This document shows, in pieces, positions 1-11,468 of a DNA stretch of 64,000 bases (positions are counted from its first letter, which is position 1; the number at the start of each line of letters is the position of its first letter). The position numbers and the translations under genes were made by a program. The notes beneath the pieces were generated by a model. The model did not search any database and was not told where the DNA came from. It saw only the letters and a program-made list of their open reading frames with translations. The DNA comes from Brachypodium distachyon. Taxonomy: Eukaryota; Streptophyta; Magnoliopsida; Poales; Poaceae. The stretch lies in contig NC_016134.3 of the NCBI RefSeq assembly GCF_000005505.3, forward strand, positions 3,906,001 through 3,970,000. Reading direction: 5' to 3'.

Positions 1-323
1 TGTGGTGGAATTCTAGAAAGCCGATCTGCTTTTGGGTATGTTATTAATTGCCTAATAAATCCAAAAGCGATTTTTTATCTATTTATTTACGGACTGTGCT
101 ATACACCATCCGTATGATATATAGCATAAGTAACGCACACATCCATGCATACCGTTGCCTCAGCAATTCCAAGCCACAAGCCATGTAGCACTACCTGCAT
201 GTCCAAAATAGCTCTTAGTCATTTACAAATAGCTTTCTATTCCAAAAATTTAAAATGCTTTAACTCTTAAATGGAATGCCTAATTAAAGATCTGTTTCAC
301 AGTCAAGTTCATCCCAACAAGGG
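1..323. other. intergenic, nothing recognised
   Basis: AT-rich sequence without a supportable gene, RNA or repeat boundary. Confidence 0.5.
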
Positions 324-1228
324 TTTCAAAACTAGATCCCATTTGACTATGTTTTGGTGAATTTTTTTGGAGGCTCAAAAGTTACCAGACTGTAACACAT
401 GAGTTATCTGACCATTTTACAAGTAGTTATCAACTTGAAAACTAGATCTCACTCGAATATGTTTGGACGACTTTTATATGAGCTCAAAAGTTACCGGACC
501 ATGGAGAACTTTGATCGATCCTAGTTGGAAAATCAAAGTTTAGGCCTAGAAAGAGGGGCAATCTAATCTCTTTACCATCAGTCACAACCATGGAGAACCA
601 TCAAATCCAAGTAATAAGGTAACCACGAATTCAGGAAAAAAGAGGTGGTAGAGGAGAATGACAGGAAGGCTCATCGGAGAGCTCGAAGCAGTTCAGCCCT
701 GAATACCCCTGTGTTCTGCCCCGCCCCTCGCTCCTCCATGCCCCTTTGTCCTCCACCTTGATCTGAAATCTACATCCTTTTGTCGATTCAGTTGCTCGTG
801 ATGTGAAAGAGCCAGTAAATTTTGGGGAGGGGAGAATTAGACGGGATCTTGGAGAGGGGAGAAATAGGTGGCAATATTGGATGAGAAAAGGGACAACATG
901 AGGTCTGTTCTTGATCTGTTCGATGGGAGGAGTAGGTGGAGAAGGGGATTTCTTTTGGTGTGTATGGTCGAGCAGTTGCAGGGGAGAGTTTTGTGCCTAT
1001 TTCATTTCATTTGGTCACTTAGGTATGTTTGGAGACTATTTTTCTTAGTTTTAAAGTTAGCGAGACAATAATACATGAGTTACCCGTGATTATTCACAAG
1101 CAAGTATCGATTTCAAAATAGATTTCATACGGTTATGTTTCCCGTGATTTTTTGAATCTCAGAAGCTACCATGCCAGTAATATGTGAATTACCACAATAT
1201 AAACAACACTTATCAGCTTCAAAAACTA
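324..1228. repeat. degenerate ~110-bp repeat, four copies
   Basis: Two adjacent copies (about 324-390 and 392-499) and two more (about 1065-1175 and a partial 1176-1228) share the order: ATGAGTTAYC, a short spacer, TAGTTATCAACTTGAAAACTAGAT, then ATGTTT and CTCAAAAGTTACC. The middle stretch (500-1064) is unrelated single-copy sequence. The family is not recognised; it may be the remains of a satellite-like array or of subterminal repeats of a DNA transposon. Confidence 0.5.
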
Positions 1229-1236
1229 TACCTTAG

Positions 1237-1590
1237 CCCAAACAGTGAGGTAACTACGGAGGTGCTATGGTGATGAATGTAACTTGGACAATTGGGTAAC
1301 CACATTAGTGACATGCCCATAACTATAACATGGTAAACTAAGTGACATGGTGGTAACTTTAAATTGAGTGTTGAGTAGCTATATAAGTGATAAGATGACA
1401 AATAGTAGCTATGACCTGAACACTCAGGTAACTCCATCAAAGTTGTCGTGGTAATATAGACACGTGGGTAACTACACCACTGTTATACTGGTAACAATAA
1501 CCTGCATAACAGGGTAACTATATTCCTATCATGATCAATTATTTACTTAACAATTGGATAAGTGCACCATTGATATGATCGTAACTAATT
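1237..1590. repeat. degenerate array of GGTAACTAC-type motifs
   Basis: The motif GGTAACTAC/GGTAACCAC recurs many times at irregular spacing of a few tens of bases, alternating with ATGGTAAC-like motifs. This looks like an old, eroded tandem array that ends exactly where the next Stowaway element begins. Confidence 0.4.
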
Positions 1591-1591
1591 A

Positions 1592-1704
1592 CTCCCTCTG
1601 ATCCTAAATTCTTGGCTCAAATTTGCCCAAATATGGATGTATCTATTCTTAAAAAGCGTCTAGATACATGTAATATTTCAACAACAATTTAGGATCGGAG
1701 GGAG
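1592..1704. mobile_element. Stowaway-type MITE (113 bp)
   Basis: The ends are CTCCCTCTGATCCTAAATT and its inverted copy with one mismatch, flanked by TA on both sides (1590-1591 and 1705-1706). The interior has the SUCH-as-usual AAATATGGATGTATCTA block of pooid Stowaway elements, which are non-autonomous relatives of Tc1/mariner transposons. Confidence 0.93.
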
Positions 1705-1706
1705 TA

Positions 1707-3316
1707 TTAAACAACACAAACTCGCTACAATGACTGACAGAGTCAAACTGAAAGGCGTCTCATGATATCTTTTCAAGTAGTTGAGTTTTGGTAGCTAGGG
1801 CCAAAAAAACTTGATATGACGAGTGGAATACAGAATTCTTAACTAGCAAGTCAAGTAAATGGAAATATGTCCAGATATGACTCCAGCATTCAAGTTGGTA
1901 TTCTTGGCAACCATAAGCAAGGAGAGATGGACTTGGAGATAGTAAGTACCTTGCCTAGGATCTATTGCTCGTAGGAAGGTGATCTTGTTGTTGTGGTACT
2001 ATTGTTGTCATGACTTGTTGTTGTCAAAAGCTTCGACACTTCAAATGAAACTTGACACATCGTTAGACTGCAGGACACCAATTGACATGAGTAGCCCCAC
2101 AATAATCTTGCGTACCACCTAAACAGAGCATGAACATACCAACTTAACAAAGCACTACCATACTTGAAAACTTAGACGATGAAAATCATGTAAAATCACA
2201 ACTCACTTTGAACCACAAGAATGAACCAGAGTTGCTCGTCGCTTGGTAATTTCATCGAACACCTTTGGTGCATAAACACCTCTCATCAAGCTCCCCCTTT
2301 TCTTCTCGCTCCGGTGAAAGATCCAGTCACCTGGTGCCGCTCCATGATCACATTGCGTCCCTGTTCGTCGGAGAATGTAGCATCTGCCTGCCCAACCCTT
2401 GCTGGAGCTGCTCACGGTGCTACCGGAGGAGGAGGTGTAGCTACAGAGCAAGCACCTCCGAGCACCTCGAGCCTTGAGATCCTCAGCGGCGGCCGGCCAC
2501 AGCTACTGCGTCATCAGGGGCGGCGCCGAGCAGCACCTCTGCTGCTCTGCAACAGAGGTCAAACAAAAGTAACGGCCGCACCCAACTGGCCTGCTCCATG
2601 ACAACCACGTGCTCCTGCCGCCGCCGCAGTCCACCCACCGCCATCACAGCCTCGTGCGCCGACGCCGCCATCGGAAAAAGGCAGAGGGAAGCCACCAGCC
2701 TGCTGCACTGTTGGGCCAACCACCTTCAATTTCTTCGTTCTGGTGGACGGTGCAGAGGTTGGGCGGTGGAGAGAGAGAGATCGAGATCTGGGCATGGCGA
2801 CTGAGGGCCGCCAAGGCGCTATCTCTAGAATTTTTTTATTTTATTTTATTTTTTTGAGAAGCTGCTCATCTCTAGATATAGAGGAGAAACCGTCTCCGTT
2901 CTCAATTCTCATAGGGCTGGGAATCAAATTTCACCTCGGTTATACTGTGTTTTATATTTCAGTTCATCACTCCAATTTTAATATGGTGTCACACTCTCAT
3001 AGCGAAGTTGGTAGTGTACATTAAACACAAAAATTGAGAAGTGGATGTCATCTTAACATAATTCCACTAATTAATAAAGAATAATGTTTTTCAAATTTCA
3101 ATAGATTCCATTATTATATGTTTCATACTTCACCGGTATTTTAAATCAGACTATTTTTTTCTTTCACTCTGATGGATGCAATAGGAAATTCAGAACATTC
3201 CATAAGAAAGATGTGCTTCCTGCTTTTTATGCAGGTGACGCTAAGCCATGGAAGACAATTGGAAGTGGCACGTGATCGAGGCACCGTTGAATAGACGATA
3301 TACGTTGTTGTTTGAT
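1707..3316. other. intergenic; GC-rich low-complexity stretch at 2380-2830
   Basis: No gene is supported. A GC-rich stretch with short overlapping open frames on both strands (2221-2857) has no recognisable domain and no consistent frame. It ends in a T-rich run at 2830-2855. It may be part of an unrecognised transposon. Confidence 0.4.
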
Positions 3317-4545
3317 CTATGTAAGCCCGTCGTCGTCGTAGTCATCATTGTCAGAAGTATCACACCAGGCTTTAGTCATCATCAACGAATTGAATGTGAG
3401 TGATGCAAACTTTTTTTGCAGGGCAACGTCGTAGTGATCGACCTTGTAGCACGGGACGACGTGAAGATGTTGCAGGCGAGGGCAGCCGTCGGCGACGTCA
3501 GCCAGGCCTTTGTTTGTGACGCTGGCGCTGCATGTGACTGTGAGGCTCGTTAGAGACGGCGACCCGCATGCATGCAGCTCGCGATCACCTTACATGCTTT
3601 GACAAGTTAAATACTCCCTCCGACCCATATTACTTGTCTCAAATTTGTTCAAATATGGATGCATCTATGTTTAAAAGTGATACATGTAGTATTTCGACAA
3701 GTAATATGAGTCGCAGGGAGTACATCACTAGTTCATAAATTTGGAGCGAATGTAAGTTTAGTCCACGAACGCTGAAAACACATACATAAAACCTTAAACT
3801 CGCATTAGTGTCACACTTAGGTCCAAAAACAGTTCACGATTAATTCCAGCCAAATGGCTTAAACCAGAACCGTGGGTCGCTGTTGAGGTTTTTCAAGGGA
3901 GTTTTCGCAACAATTTAACATCAACTTGCAGAGAATTATGTTAATTTTTTGCTAATTTAACGGACCTTTGAAGAATAATGTTAATTTTTTGCAAAAGTAA
4001 ATTCCGAGAAACCCCGACAGCAACCCACAGTCCTGACTTAAGCTGGCATGCCTGCCACGTAGCAAAATTAATCCGCCGAACCGTTTTTCATCTAATTAAG
4101 TGTTACACTAATAATAGTTTATGCTGTTGAAGTTTTTTTTTTCTGAGTTCATGAAAACTGTACGTTCGCTCCGAGTTTAAGGACCAACTATCCATTTCAC
4201 TCTTCTGATTTGAATGTCTTGAATTGGTAGTTTACGTAATTGTTCGCACCTTTCGGCGATGCAGCGGAGGAGCGCGTCGCTGACGAAGATCGCTCCGGCG
4301 AACGCCTCGAGCCGGCCGGCGGCGCGGTCGACGGCGACCAAGGCCATCGAGCAGAGATCCTCCTCGTAGCACCTGCCGATGGGGACGGGTGCCATGTCGA
4401 CGGAGCGCCACAGGGTGGGCAGCTTGGCCGCGTCGAGCCACGAGTGGCACACGAGCCCGGCGCCTGACAGGACGTTACAGACGCTGAGGTTGGCGAAGAT
4501 GGCGGCGAGCAAGTCCAGCGGCAGCCCCGACCAGTCAGTCTCCAT
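3317..4545 (-). pseudogene. SKIP19-like F-box/LRR gene, copy A (splice acceptor lost)
   Basis: Exon 1 (4545-4250) is open. It starts METDWSGLPLDLLAAIF, a clear F-box, and continues through WRSVDM and AVDRAAGRLEAF to CIAER, ending at an AG/GT donor in phase 2. Exon 2 (about 3561-3317) is also open: SPSLTSLTVT, an LRR-like stretch with GCPRLQHLHV, then an acidic tail (DNDDYDDDG) and a TAG stop. Copies C and E have CAG directly before the exon-2 GTCGCCG; copy A has CGG, so the acceptor AG is lost and no in-frame substitute is seen nearby. The family would serve as substrate receptors of SCF ubiquitin ligases. A Stowaway MITE lies in the intron. It is probably non-functional unless an unseen acceptor is used. 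Confidence 0.75.
3614..3720. mobile_element. Stowaway-type MITE (107 bp)
   Basis: The left end is CTCCCTCCGACCCATATTAC and the right end is its inverted, slightly mutated copy. TA flanks both sides (3612-3613, 3721-3722). It lies inside the intron of F-box copy A. Confidence 0.92.
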
Positions 4546-5072
4546 TGCAGTACAGCTTCCTTCCGTCTGATCTGGTGGGAAGCCGGCCGTTCTAGTAGTC
4601 AGGCTCCTCTCGCCGCGCACGGGTCTCACAGCTTCGCCAGACGTCAGCCTCCACTGGTCGCCGGCGCCAGGGTTTCGCCAATCGCCCGCGCCGCCTGCCC
4701 GTGAGACCGTGAGTGCCAGTATGGGTGGAACGAATCGTCGCGCCTTGCTTGCTACTTTTGCCAGCAGCACCCGCACGAGGCCTACCACCCAAAAAGCCCA
4801 TTATGCAGCATGGCGCCCAGGCCCAATTCTCTCTATCATCCTTTTCTTCTCGAAAGAAGTTCATATTTCATGATCAAATGCAGGTAACCACGTAAAACTC
4901 GAATTTGGCAAAGACTCAATTATAACGGTGTCTTGTGGCCAATTTTCTCAAGACAATTATAATACTATGAACTGATGGATACATATTGAAGTTCAAACAT
5001 TTAATTTGCATCACAGCAAAACATGAATATAGAATATGCTGGAAAAAATCGGAAACAGAAGGGCAACGGACC

Positions 5073-5150
5073 GGAAGCGGACAAATATGCTCGGACGATA
5101 CAAAGAAAACAGGAAGCGGACAAATATGCTCGGACAATACAAAGAAAACA
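5073..5150. repeat. 39-bp tandem duplication
   Basis: Two adjacent 39-bp units (5073-5111 and 5112-5150) differ at one position. Each contains GGAAGCGGACAAATATGC. It sits in the flank between F-box copies A and B. Confidence 0.9.
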
Positions 5151-5554
5151 ATCGATGTACTACCGTATTCAAGATTACACACCGAATTCAAGATTTTGCA
5201 CAGTAAGTAGTAACCACTGTAACTGAGCTACTAGCTAGCTATCAACTAGTGAAAAGTATGAACACTATCAAGGAAAATATTGGAGAATCTGAGTGGATAT
5301 AGTCTAAGAAAATTGCTAAAGAATTAATCAAGTAGAGAAGATTAGAAAATCTGAACGGGTGGGAGGGAAAGATGCATTGTTGGCCGGTAAACGAGGTAAT
5401 CAAGGGGAAGAGAAAAGGTTGAGAAAAAGAACGAGGGGCAGAGAGAGGAGCCATCGCTGGAGTATTTTTTGTTGCTGCAGCAGATTGCTTTGATTGCTTG
5501 GGTGAAAGGCAGGATAGCCTTAGGGCTTTATTTTGATGGGCTGCATATAAAATA

Positions 5555-5775
5555 CCGGATAATCTGAATTTGTCACGCCGGATTATCCGATTAAAAATCC
5601 AGATAATCCGGTATCCGGGGATAACACCGTTCCCGTATCCTATTATGTATCCGAATAAATTATCCGGTATCCGTTTCTGTATCCGACTGGATAGAGAATT
5701 CATCTCCCATATCCTATCCGACCGGATCTGAAACCGGATTCGGCCGGAAATTATCCGATCCGGTTTCACCCTACC
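5555..5775. repeat. cluster of TATCCG motifs, hAT-like subterminal region (tentative)
   Basis: About a dozen TATCCG/CGGATA hexamers occur in both orientations within 220 bp, ending in TTTCACCCTACCAG at 5776. Dense short motifs next to a terminus are typical of hAT-type transposons, but no matching opposite end was identified. The cluster separates the exon-2 relic of F-box copy B from its probable 3' flank near 4995-5035. Confidence 0.45.
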
Positions 5776-5974
5776 AGTTGGGGTCCCCGTAAGGGATAAG
5801 GCTGAGCGATCAGATCCGCGCACACCTGGCTTGCAGGGCTTTGTTGATGACGATGTTGAGACCCACGACGATGTGAAGACGCTTCAGGCGAGGACAGCGG
5901 TCGATGACAGCCGTCAGGGCTCGGTTCGACACGAGGTCGCTCTCGATGACCGTGAGGCTCACTAGAGATGGTGA
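5776..5974 (-). pseudogene. SKIP19-like F-box gene, copy B (exon 2 relic)
   Basis: Only the LRR exon remains. The minus-strand frame reads SPSLVSLTVIESDLVSNRAL, then VIDRCPRLKRLHIV and ARI, then a TGA where copies D and E have AGG (Arg), then SLSLIP. No exon 1 is present upstream; another gene (6485-7414) lies there instead. A shared 3'-flank motif (GCATCACARCAAAACATGAA-like) is displaced to about 4998-5025, so the locus was split by inserted repeats. Confidence 0.72.
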
Positions 5975-6484
5975 CTTGCGCGCATTCGGCTCTTACAGTT
6001 ACAGTATCGTGCAAATATATTGTGAGTTTTTTGTCACCATATATGATTTGATTCAGCTTCAGAGTATTAGATTCAAGTAAAACAACTACACTAGTATCTT
6101 GCCTACTTATAAAGTTTTGTGTTGGTGGTCGTCAATTCATTTCTTCCTTTCTCTTGTCACTCCTGACAAGTAGATTGTATAAACGAGTTAAAACTTCAAG
6201 TCATAATACTATCTTACATAGTCTATGTTGCCGCCTTTCCTCTCTAATCTCCATGAGTTTGGGTTCGGAGTTCAAATTCAGCAAAACCGATCATCAGGCT
6301 TTATGACATTTGTTCATAAGTTGGCGTCTTGTTCCTTCAGTTGTAAATTTTCTTAATGATTCCAGAGCGGAGCACGGGCACAAAGCTAGCATAAAGTGTC
6401 TCAGAAATTCAACAGATGGAAATTAAGGCAACACGACGCTGGCCATGGATGGGTGCAGAGCAGAGACGAGACGCGATGGTATCA
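5975..6484. other. intergenic, nothing recognised
   Basis: AT-rich sequence between F-box relic B and the F-box gene at 6485; no gene or repeat boundary seen. Confidence 0.45.
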
Positions 6485-7414
6485 TCATCGATGCTTCCAT
6501 GGGTACCGAGCTGACGGCGAGTTGATGGCGCCAGCGTGGTGGCGCCGCTTCTCGCGACCACCACCTGACGACCACTTCATCTTCTCCGGGATCGCTTCCA
6601 TCGGTACGCCTGACGCTGCCGTTGCCCTTGCCCGGCGCCGCTTCTTCGCACGTCTCAGGCAAGCCAGATATTCCGTGGCCGACGGCTCCGGTGGATGGAC
6701 GAACAGATCGCACATTGGCCACAAGTCAATCAAGTCCATCTGCGCCCACGACCGCAGCCAAGACCACCAAGGAGAAGGCGCCGGCGCCGCCGCGTTGTAG
6801 TCGTATATGCGCTTCCAGAACTCGCGGTCGCGGCCGCGGACGAGGCGGCGCAGATCGCTGCAGGTGGCCGACACCCTGGCGAGGTCCTCGCCGTCGCCGA
6901 GCCTCGCCAGGATCGACAACTTCATCTCCTCCGGGAGCGACATGAAGGTGGTTCCGCCCAGCAACGCGCCGCCGCCGCAGATCTCTCTCAGGACGCGGCG
7001 GCTCAGCCTTTCGGGGAGCTCGCGCCAGAGCGCCGACACCACGGCGTCGTTCCTCAGCGCGCGCGCGGTGCCGTCCAGGCCGCCGGAGAGGAGCGGGGCG
7101 GCGGCGACCGCGTCCACGCACGCCCACAAGTAGTCGCTGCTGCCGGCGCCGGAGACGACGGAGCTGGTGTCGACGTAGAAGACCACGTGCCGCCCGTAAG
7201 CGCAGACCCTAAGCGCGACGGCGGCGAGGAGCTGCGGCAGCGGCACCAGGTAGCGGAGGGAGAGAGTCGAGGCTGTGGCGGCGGCGGCGGAGGGGAGGAA
7301 GCCGGCGTCGACGAAGGCGGCGTGGAAGAGGATGAAGAGGCGGCCCAGGAGGAGCTCGCCGTCCCACCGCCGGGCGTCGATGACCCTGTGTAGCGGAGAG
7401 TTCATCTTCGCCAT
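6485..7414 (-). CDS. single-exon F-box protein, SKIP22/FBXO7-like
   Basis: This is a 309-residue open frame starting MAKMNSPLHRVIDARRWDG. The first half (about residues 45-130) has YLVPLPQLLAAVALRVCAYG followed by VVFYVDTS, which resembles the conserved region upstream of the F-box in SKIP22/FBXO7-type proteins. The F-box lies at about residues 158-205: FMSLPEEMKLSILARL, then DLARVSATCSDLR and FWKRIYDYN. Such proteins recruit substrates to SCF ubiquitin ligases through SKP1. The C-terminus is Arg/Lys-rich and differs from the usual Pro/Gly-rich tail, so it may be truncated or altered. No intron is needed. The plus-strand frames over it are GC-driven shadows. Confidence 0.78.
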   Translation of the reverse strand: MAKMNSPLHRVIDARRWDGELLLGRLFILFHAAFVDAGFLPSAAAATASTLSLRYLVPLPQLLAAVALRVCAYGRHVVFYVDTSSVVSGAGSSDYLWACVDAVAAAPLLSGGLDGTARALRNDAVVSALWRELPERLSRRVLREICGGGALLGGTTFMSLPEEMKLSILARLGDGEDLARVSATCSDLRRLVRGRDREFWKRIYDYNAAAPAPSPWWSWLRSWAQMDLIDLWPMCDLFVHPPEPSATEYLACLRRAKKRRRARATAASGVPMEAIPEKMKWSSGGGREKRRHHAGAINSPSARYPWKHR

Positions 7415-8029
7415 GGCTGCCTACGAGACTTGGGTCAACATTATATTATTATTATTATTATGGGAAAATCCGCCGGTTAGTCTTATCACGCGGCGCCGTG
7501 TGTCCCCCTCTGTCCTCTGATCCCGCGTCCTCCTGTCTCCAGATCTGAACAACAGCCCCAGCCGCCGAGCACCCCTCTCCGCCGTCAATCAAGCACAAGC
7601 AGCCCGCTCCGCACGGCTGCAGGTCAGCTCCCCATGGCTCCTTCTCGAGACCGAGTTGAACACCTTAATCGAATTTCAATTCTGTTGTATGCTTCAACTT
7701 TGATGGAAATTCGGGACTATTAGTACGGCTCTCAGTTCTTGGTTGTTCACAGATTCACATGATATGCAGAATCGGCCTTAATTTGTTTTCATGGTGCTCA
7801 CATTTATATGTTGATTGGTTGTTTCTGAAATTTCAATTCATAACTTGTGCACAAAGAGTTGAAGGTTTTCAAAGATATAAATGCTTAGCAAGTGACCATG
7901 AGTTTTTTTTTCATAGCAGAGGCTACAAACAAGCTAAACTCGAGTACAAATGTGTATGTAGCCATTCCGTGTTTGATGTGAACTTTATGCGTAGCGTATA
8001 ACAATAGATTTTCTACACCATTTTTGAGA
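7415..8029. other. intergenic; possible 5' leader at 7500-7630
   Basis: A short TTA run (7440-7460) is followed by a C-rich stretch (7500-7640) that ends in CTGCAG/GTCAGC, a good splice donor. This would suit a non-coding first exon on the plus strand, but no downstream coding exon was found. Confidence 0.3.
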
Positions 8030-9580
8030 GGACTAGCAAAGTTGCCCGTGCGTTGCCACGGCTGCTTCGCTACGCTCCGCTCAAACAAATTGATTTTTTT
8101 TTCTTGATCATGGTGCCTTGCCTGTGACAGTGCCCATGTGCTGGTACAGCCGTTGCGGTCCGCTCCGCTTTGCTCGTTTAGGATCATAGTGTCTTCAAAT
8201 ATATGCGAGTTCATAGAAATAAGGTGGACTCTGGATGTTGCCATGAGCGAGAAGATTGAGAATTTGCAATTGCATGAGATGGATATAGATGGGACTATAT
8301 CTTGGAGTTACTGTTTCTGATTCTGGGGCAACTACAGCATAATAGGGCAATGCATTTTGCGGGCAAAAAAATGAAGGATAGTGAGGTAAACGACCCCTTC
8401 TCTTTCTCTAATCAACAATGTTTGCTCCTAGGTACATCACGTAATAAGGATATCTCAACGAAGAGTTCAACAAAGAATTTGTAGAGAATGGATATATTCA
8501 AACTCTCATTTCATATGTAATTCCTGTAGCAGTCCCTGTATCCATCTATGAATTACTCACCCTTGCATGTGCATTTGTTTTTACCATTCTGATAGAAGAA
8601 AACCGAAGAATATTATTACTCCCTCCAATCCATATTAATTGTCTCAATTTATCTAAATATGGATGTATTTATGCCTAAAAAGCGTATATATAGATGTAAT
8701 ATTTCGACAACTAATATGGATCTGAGGTAGTACTTGCTTATGTTCCAAGCCAACAAAAAAGAGAACATCATGCTTTTTGTGTGTGTAAATCAGGAGCTAC
8801 ACCATTATGCACAGAGAATACTCACCTTATAAATATGCCCTCTAAACAGGAGTCTATATGCATGCACTGAAGTTTCTATCGGATCAGATCAAGGTCCTGG
8901 ACATAGTTACAGTAAATCAGTTGAAATAATCGTAAGAAAACACTTTGGGATAGAGGATTGTATGTTCACCAAACTCCCAACAGGTTTCAGGCTTCACCAA
9001 ACTTCCAACAGGTTGGGCAAACAGCAGGCTACGTAAACAACAGGTTCAGCTTCAGGAAAGCAAGCCGTGTGGTCAACGTCACATGGCGGCACACGCCAGG
9101 TCGCCATTGACTGGAGGCACCGCCGCGGGGGCATCACCATGGCCGTCCGGCCGACAATGCGTGGGGCCCGCACCGCCGAGACACCGTTCCATGTAGGCAC
9201 CGCCTTGGCTGCCGCGTCTTCCTCCAACGATGGCCACTTTCCCCTCCGGCCTCCTATGCTGCAGCAGGTAGCGGCGACAGCAAGGGAGGCGGTGCGGGAG
9301 GAGGCCAGCAAGCGGCGGCGGCCGAGGCACGCGGTGTAGAGGCGGATGGGGATGTGGCTGAGGAGGATTCGGGGGACGGATCGGGGCAGGACTGCAGGAG
9401 GCAGCGGCGACCTAGAGGAAGATGGAGGGAGAAGACGCAAAGTGGAGGCCGAGGGATTGGGGCCAGCGGGTCGGGTGGATAAAAAAAACGGGTGGAAACG
9501 CGTCGGGCGAGGGAGTTTGACAGGCGACGAAAACGCGAGGTGAAGGAAACGGTTCGTATTTTTTAGATAGGTATATAGAT
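8030..9580. mobile_element. dispersed repeat, long copy (CCGTGCGTTGCCACGG family)
   Basis: The left edge carries AAAGTTGCCCGTGCGTTGCC. The right edge carries AACGGTTCGTATTTTTTAGA followed by TAGGTATATAGATAT. The same right-end block is seen at 21500-21580 and 21640-21715, so this is a transposon-like family present at least three times. A degenerate GC-rich open frame on the minus strand (8994-9440) has no recognised domain. A Stowaway element is nested at 8619-8730. The class is not established; exact ends and target duplication are uncertain. Confidence 0.5.
8619..8730. mobile_element. Stowaway-type MITE (112 bp)
   Basis: The ends are CTCCCTCCAATCCATATTA and an inverted copy with three mismatches. 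TA flanks both sides (8617-8618, 8731-8732). It is nested in the dispersed repeat at 8030-9580. Confidence 0.9.
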
Positions 9581-9778
9581 ATGCTGTGAAAATATTAATT
9601 ATTGGAATGTTTAAACAAATCTACTGTTCCATTGAATCAATTGACTTTTTTACCAGTATATCTTTTTTCTAGCAGGTTATATGTGTGGAGATTCCTAGAG
9701 ATGGAGGGATCCAGTGCGGAAAGCTAACTGGGGAATTCTGTAGAGGACTTCAGAGATGGATGGATCTGGTGTTACGTA

Positions 9779-9891
9779 CTCTCTCCGATTCTAAATTCTT
9801 GTTTCAAATTTGCCCAAATATGAACGTATCTATTCTTAAAAGGTGTCTACATACATGTAATATTTCGACAACAATTTAGGATCGTAGGGAG
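9779..9891. mobile_element. Stowaway-type MITE (113 bp)
   Basis: The ends are CTCTCTCCGATTCTAAATT and its inverted copy with few mismatches, with flanking TA (9777-9778, 9892-9893). The interior closely matches the element at 1592-1704. Confidence 0.92.
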
Positions 9892-11468
9892 TAGATGGCT
9901 GGAAAGATTATTATTATAGAAAGGAAATTACATGGTCTTTTGTAAGGTGTTGATTTTTGAACTCGTCTATGTCTTCAAAATCTGATATCCCCTAGAACTC
10001 TTGTGTTGTGGTGGACTCCTAGATGATGTCTTTCGGTTTTCTTCAGAACAACCCAGCTACGAGATGCGACATGATTGTTTGTGCTTAATTTTTTTTTCCT
10101 TCAGTTCCTGTGAACATGGGTGCCGCTTAAATTTTTTGTTTAAACATTCCATGAGGGCAAAGTGTTTGATCCGCTTCTATAAATAGGAAAGCGGAGGTAA
10201 AAGAGGTGAAGGCAGGTTGAACACACCGCCGCCTGATAGGCGTTCATCGACCTCGCCCCGGCCGAGCGGCTCGTTGATCTCGCCAGCAAGCCACTTGCCA
10301 CCGGGCCGGGATCCCTGGTCGAACTCGACGGCCAGACCCACGCCGCCGGCCGTCTCCATCATCGGAGTCATGGCCCCAAGTCCGTGCCAGCCAGTCCTCT
10401 ACCCGACGTTCTGATGGATGTCGTGATAGTATGAAACAATTTGTTGTACTTGTTAGAATGGGAAACAGCAGAGGTGACCAGGCAATGATGGTTCAGCAAG
10501 ATACTCCTATGTACGCCGAGGGACCGGAGTAGTTTGTTTAAAAAGGACAGCGCAGGCGCCGAGGGACCGGAGTTGCGGCATGGGTGCCCTGACGAACGTT
10601 TGGCACCGAGGAGGGGGGAGAGGTGGCAACCTTAGTGGCGGGGTGCATGCTGGCCTGCTGTCGAAACCGGGTACGGGAGGGCGCGACGGCGGTGTGGGAT
10701 CGAGCCGGGGAGAGGAGGCGGCGTTCGATCGGGGAAGGGGCGAGGACGATGGGGTGGGGGAGAAAATGATAAGGGTCGGCCCTGTATCATCGTTTGGGCC
10801 GTGTGAAAGTTCCGAAAATACCCTTATACGGCTCGATCGGACCCAACGGTAGTATACTGCAGAGCAGTATAGCTCAATCTGCACCCTCGGATCAATGGAA
10901 ACGGATGGCCCAAAATCGATTTCAGGGTACCAAATAAAAGCTATCTTTTTCACATGCTCTTTATTTTTTTCCCTGGCATCAAGGGATCTGCTTCCACATC
11001 TGTCGGCACCGTCTGCTGGAGTAGGATGGGATTGCACGGGGTGGACATCTGGGCCGGGCTCAGACGGGCTCGGCCTCGGCTGGCGATGTCTGCCATGATC
11101 GAGGCCAAGAAAAAAGTTGTCCTTGGACCAGTGTGATCTTTGCAAACGTTACTTGTGCATCTCGAAAACAAGGGCAGCTGATCTCTTTCATCTGGGTTGA
11201 TTCTACGATGGCAGAGAGGCGTCACCGAAGAACCCCAAATTTAATGGAGAACAAAATTAAACATTTGCATCACAACAAAACATGAATATATATAGGACTA
11301 GTACATATATTTGTTGAAATACACTAGGAACGTATATAAATAATAACGCGGCGCGCCGAGATGAAGGATGGCATTCAGTTAGCTGCCACGCGCATTGCAG
11401 GCAACGATATTCCGTCTCGTAGAAAAGGTTGCGTGAACATATATAGGGAGGCAAGGCAATATATATAG
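9892..11468. other. intergenic; lone TATA-like box and GC-rich fragments
   Basis: TATAAATAG at 10178-10186 precedes a GC-rich stretch (10220-10420) with open frames on both strands but no recognised domain. A 17-bp direct repeat CGCCGAGGGACCGGAGT occurs near 10514 and 10557. At 11265-11290 the motif GCATCACAACAAAACATGAA marks the 3' flank shared by F-box copies B and C, with a diverged form at copy E. No gene is called. Confidence 0.35.

Noticed and set aside
2221..2857. cluster of overlapping GC-rich frames
   Set aside because: Several frames on both strands are open at once; no domain and no splice signals that join them.
6695..7393. 232-codon plus-strand open frame
   Set aside because: Antisense shadow of the GC-rich F-box gene at 6485-7414; Glu/Gly/Ala/Arg-rich with no domain.
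8994..9440. 148-codon minus-strand frame
   Set aside because: Within a dispersed repeat, GC-driven, no domain and overlapped by equally good frames.
10178..10420. TATA box followed by a 65-codon frame
   Set aside because: The frame is short, Pro/Ser-rich and without similarity; the TATA box alone does not support a gene.
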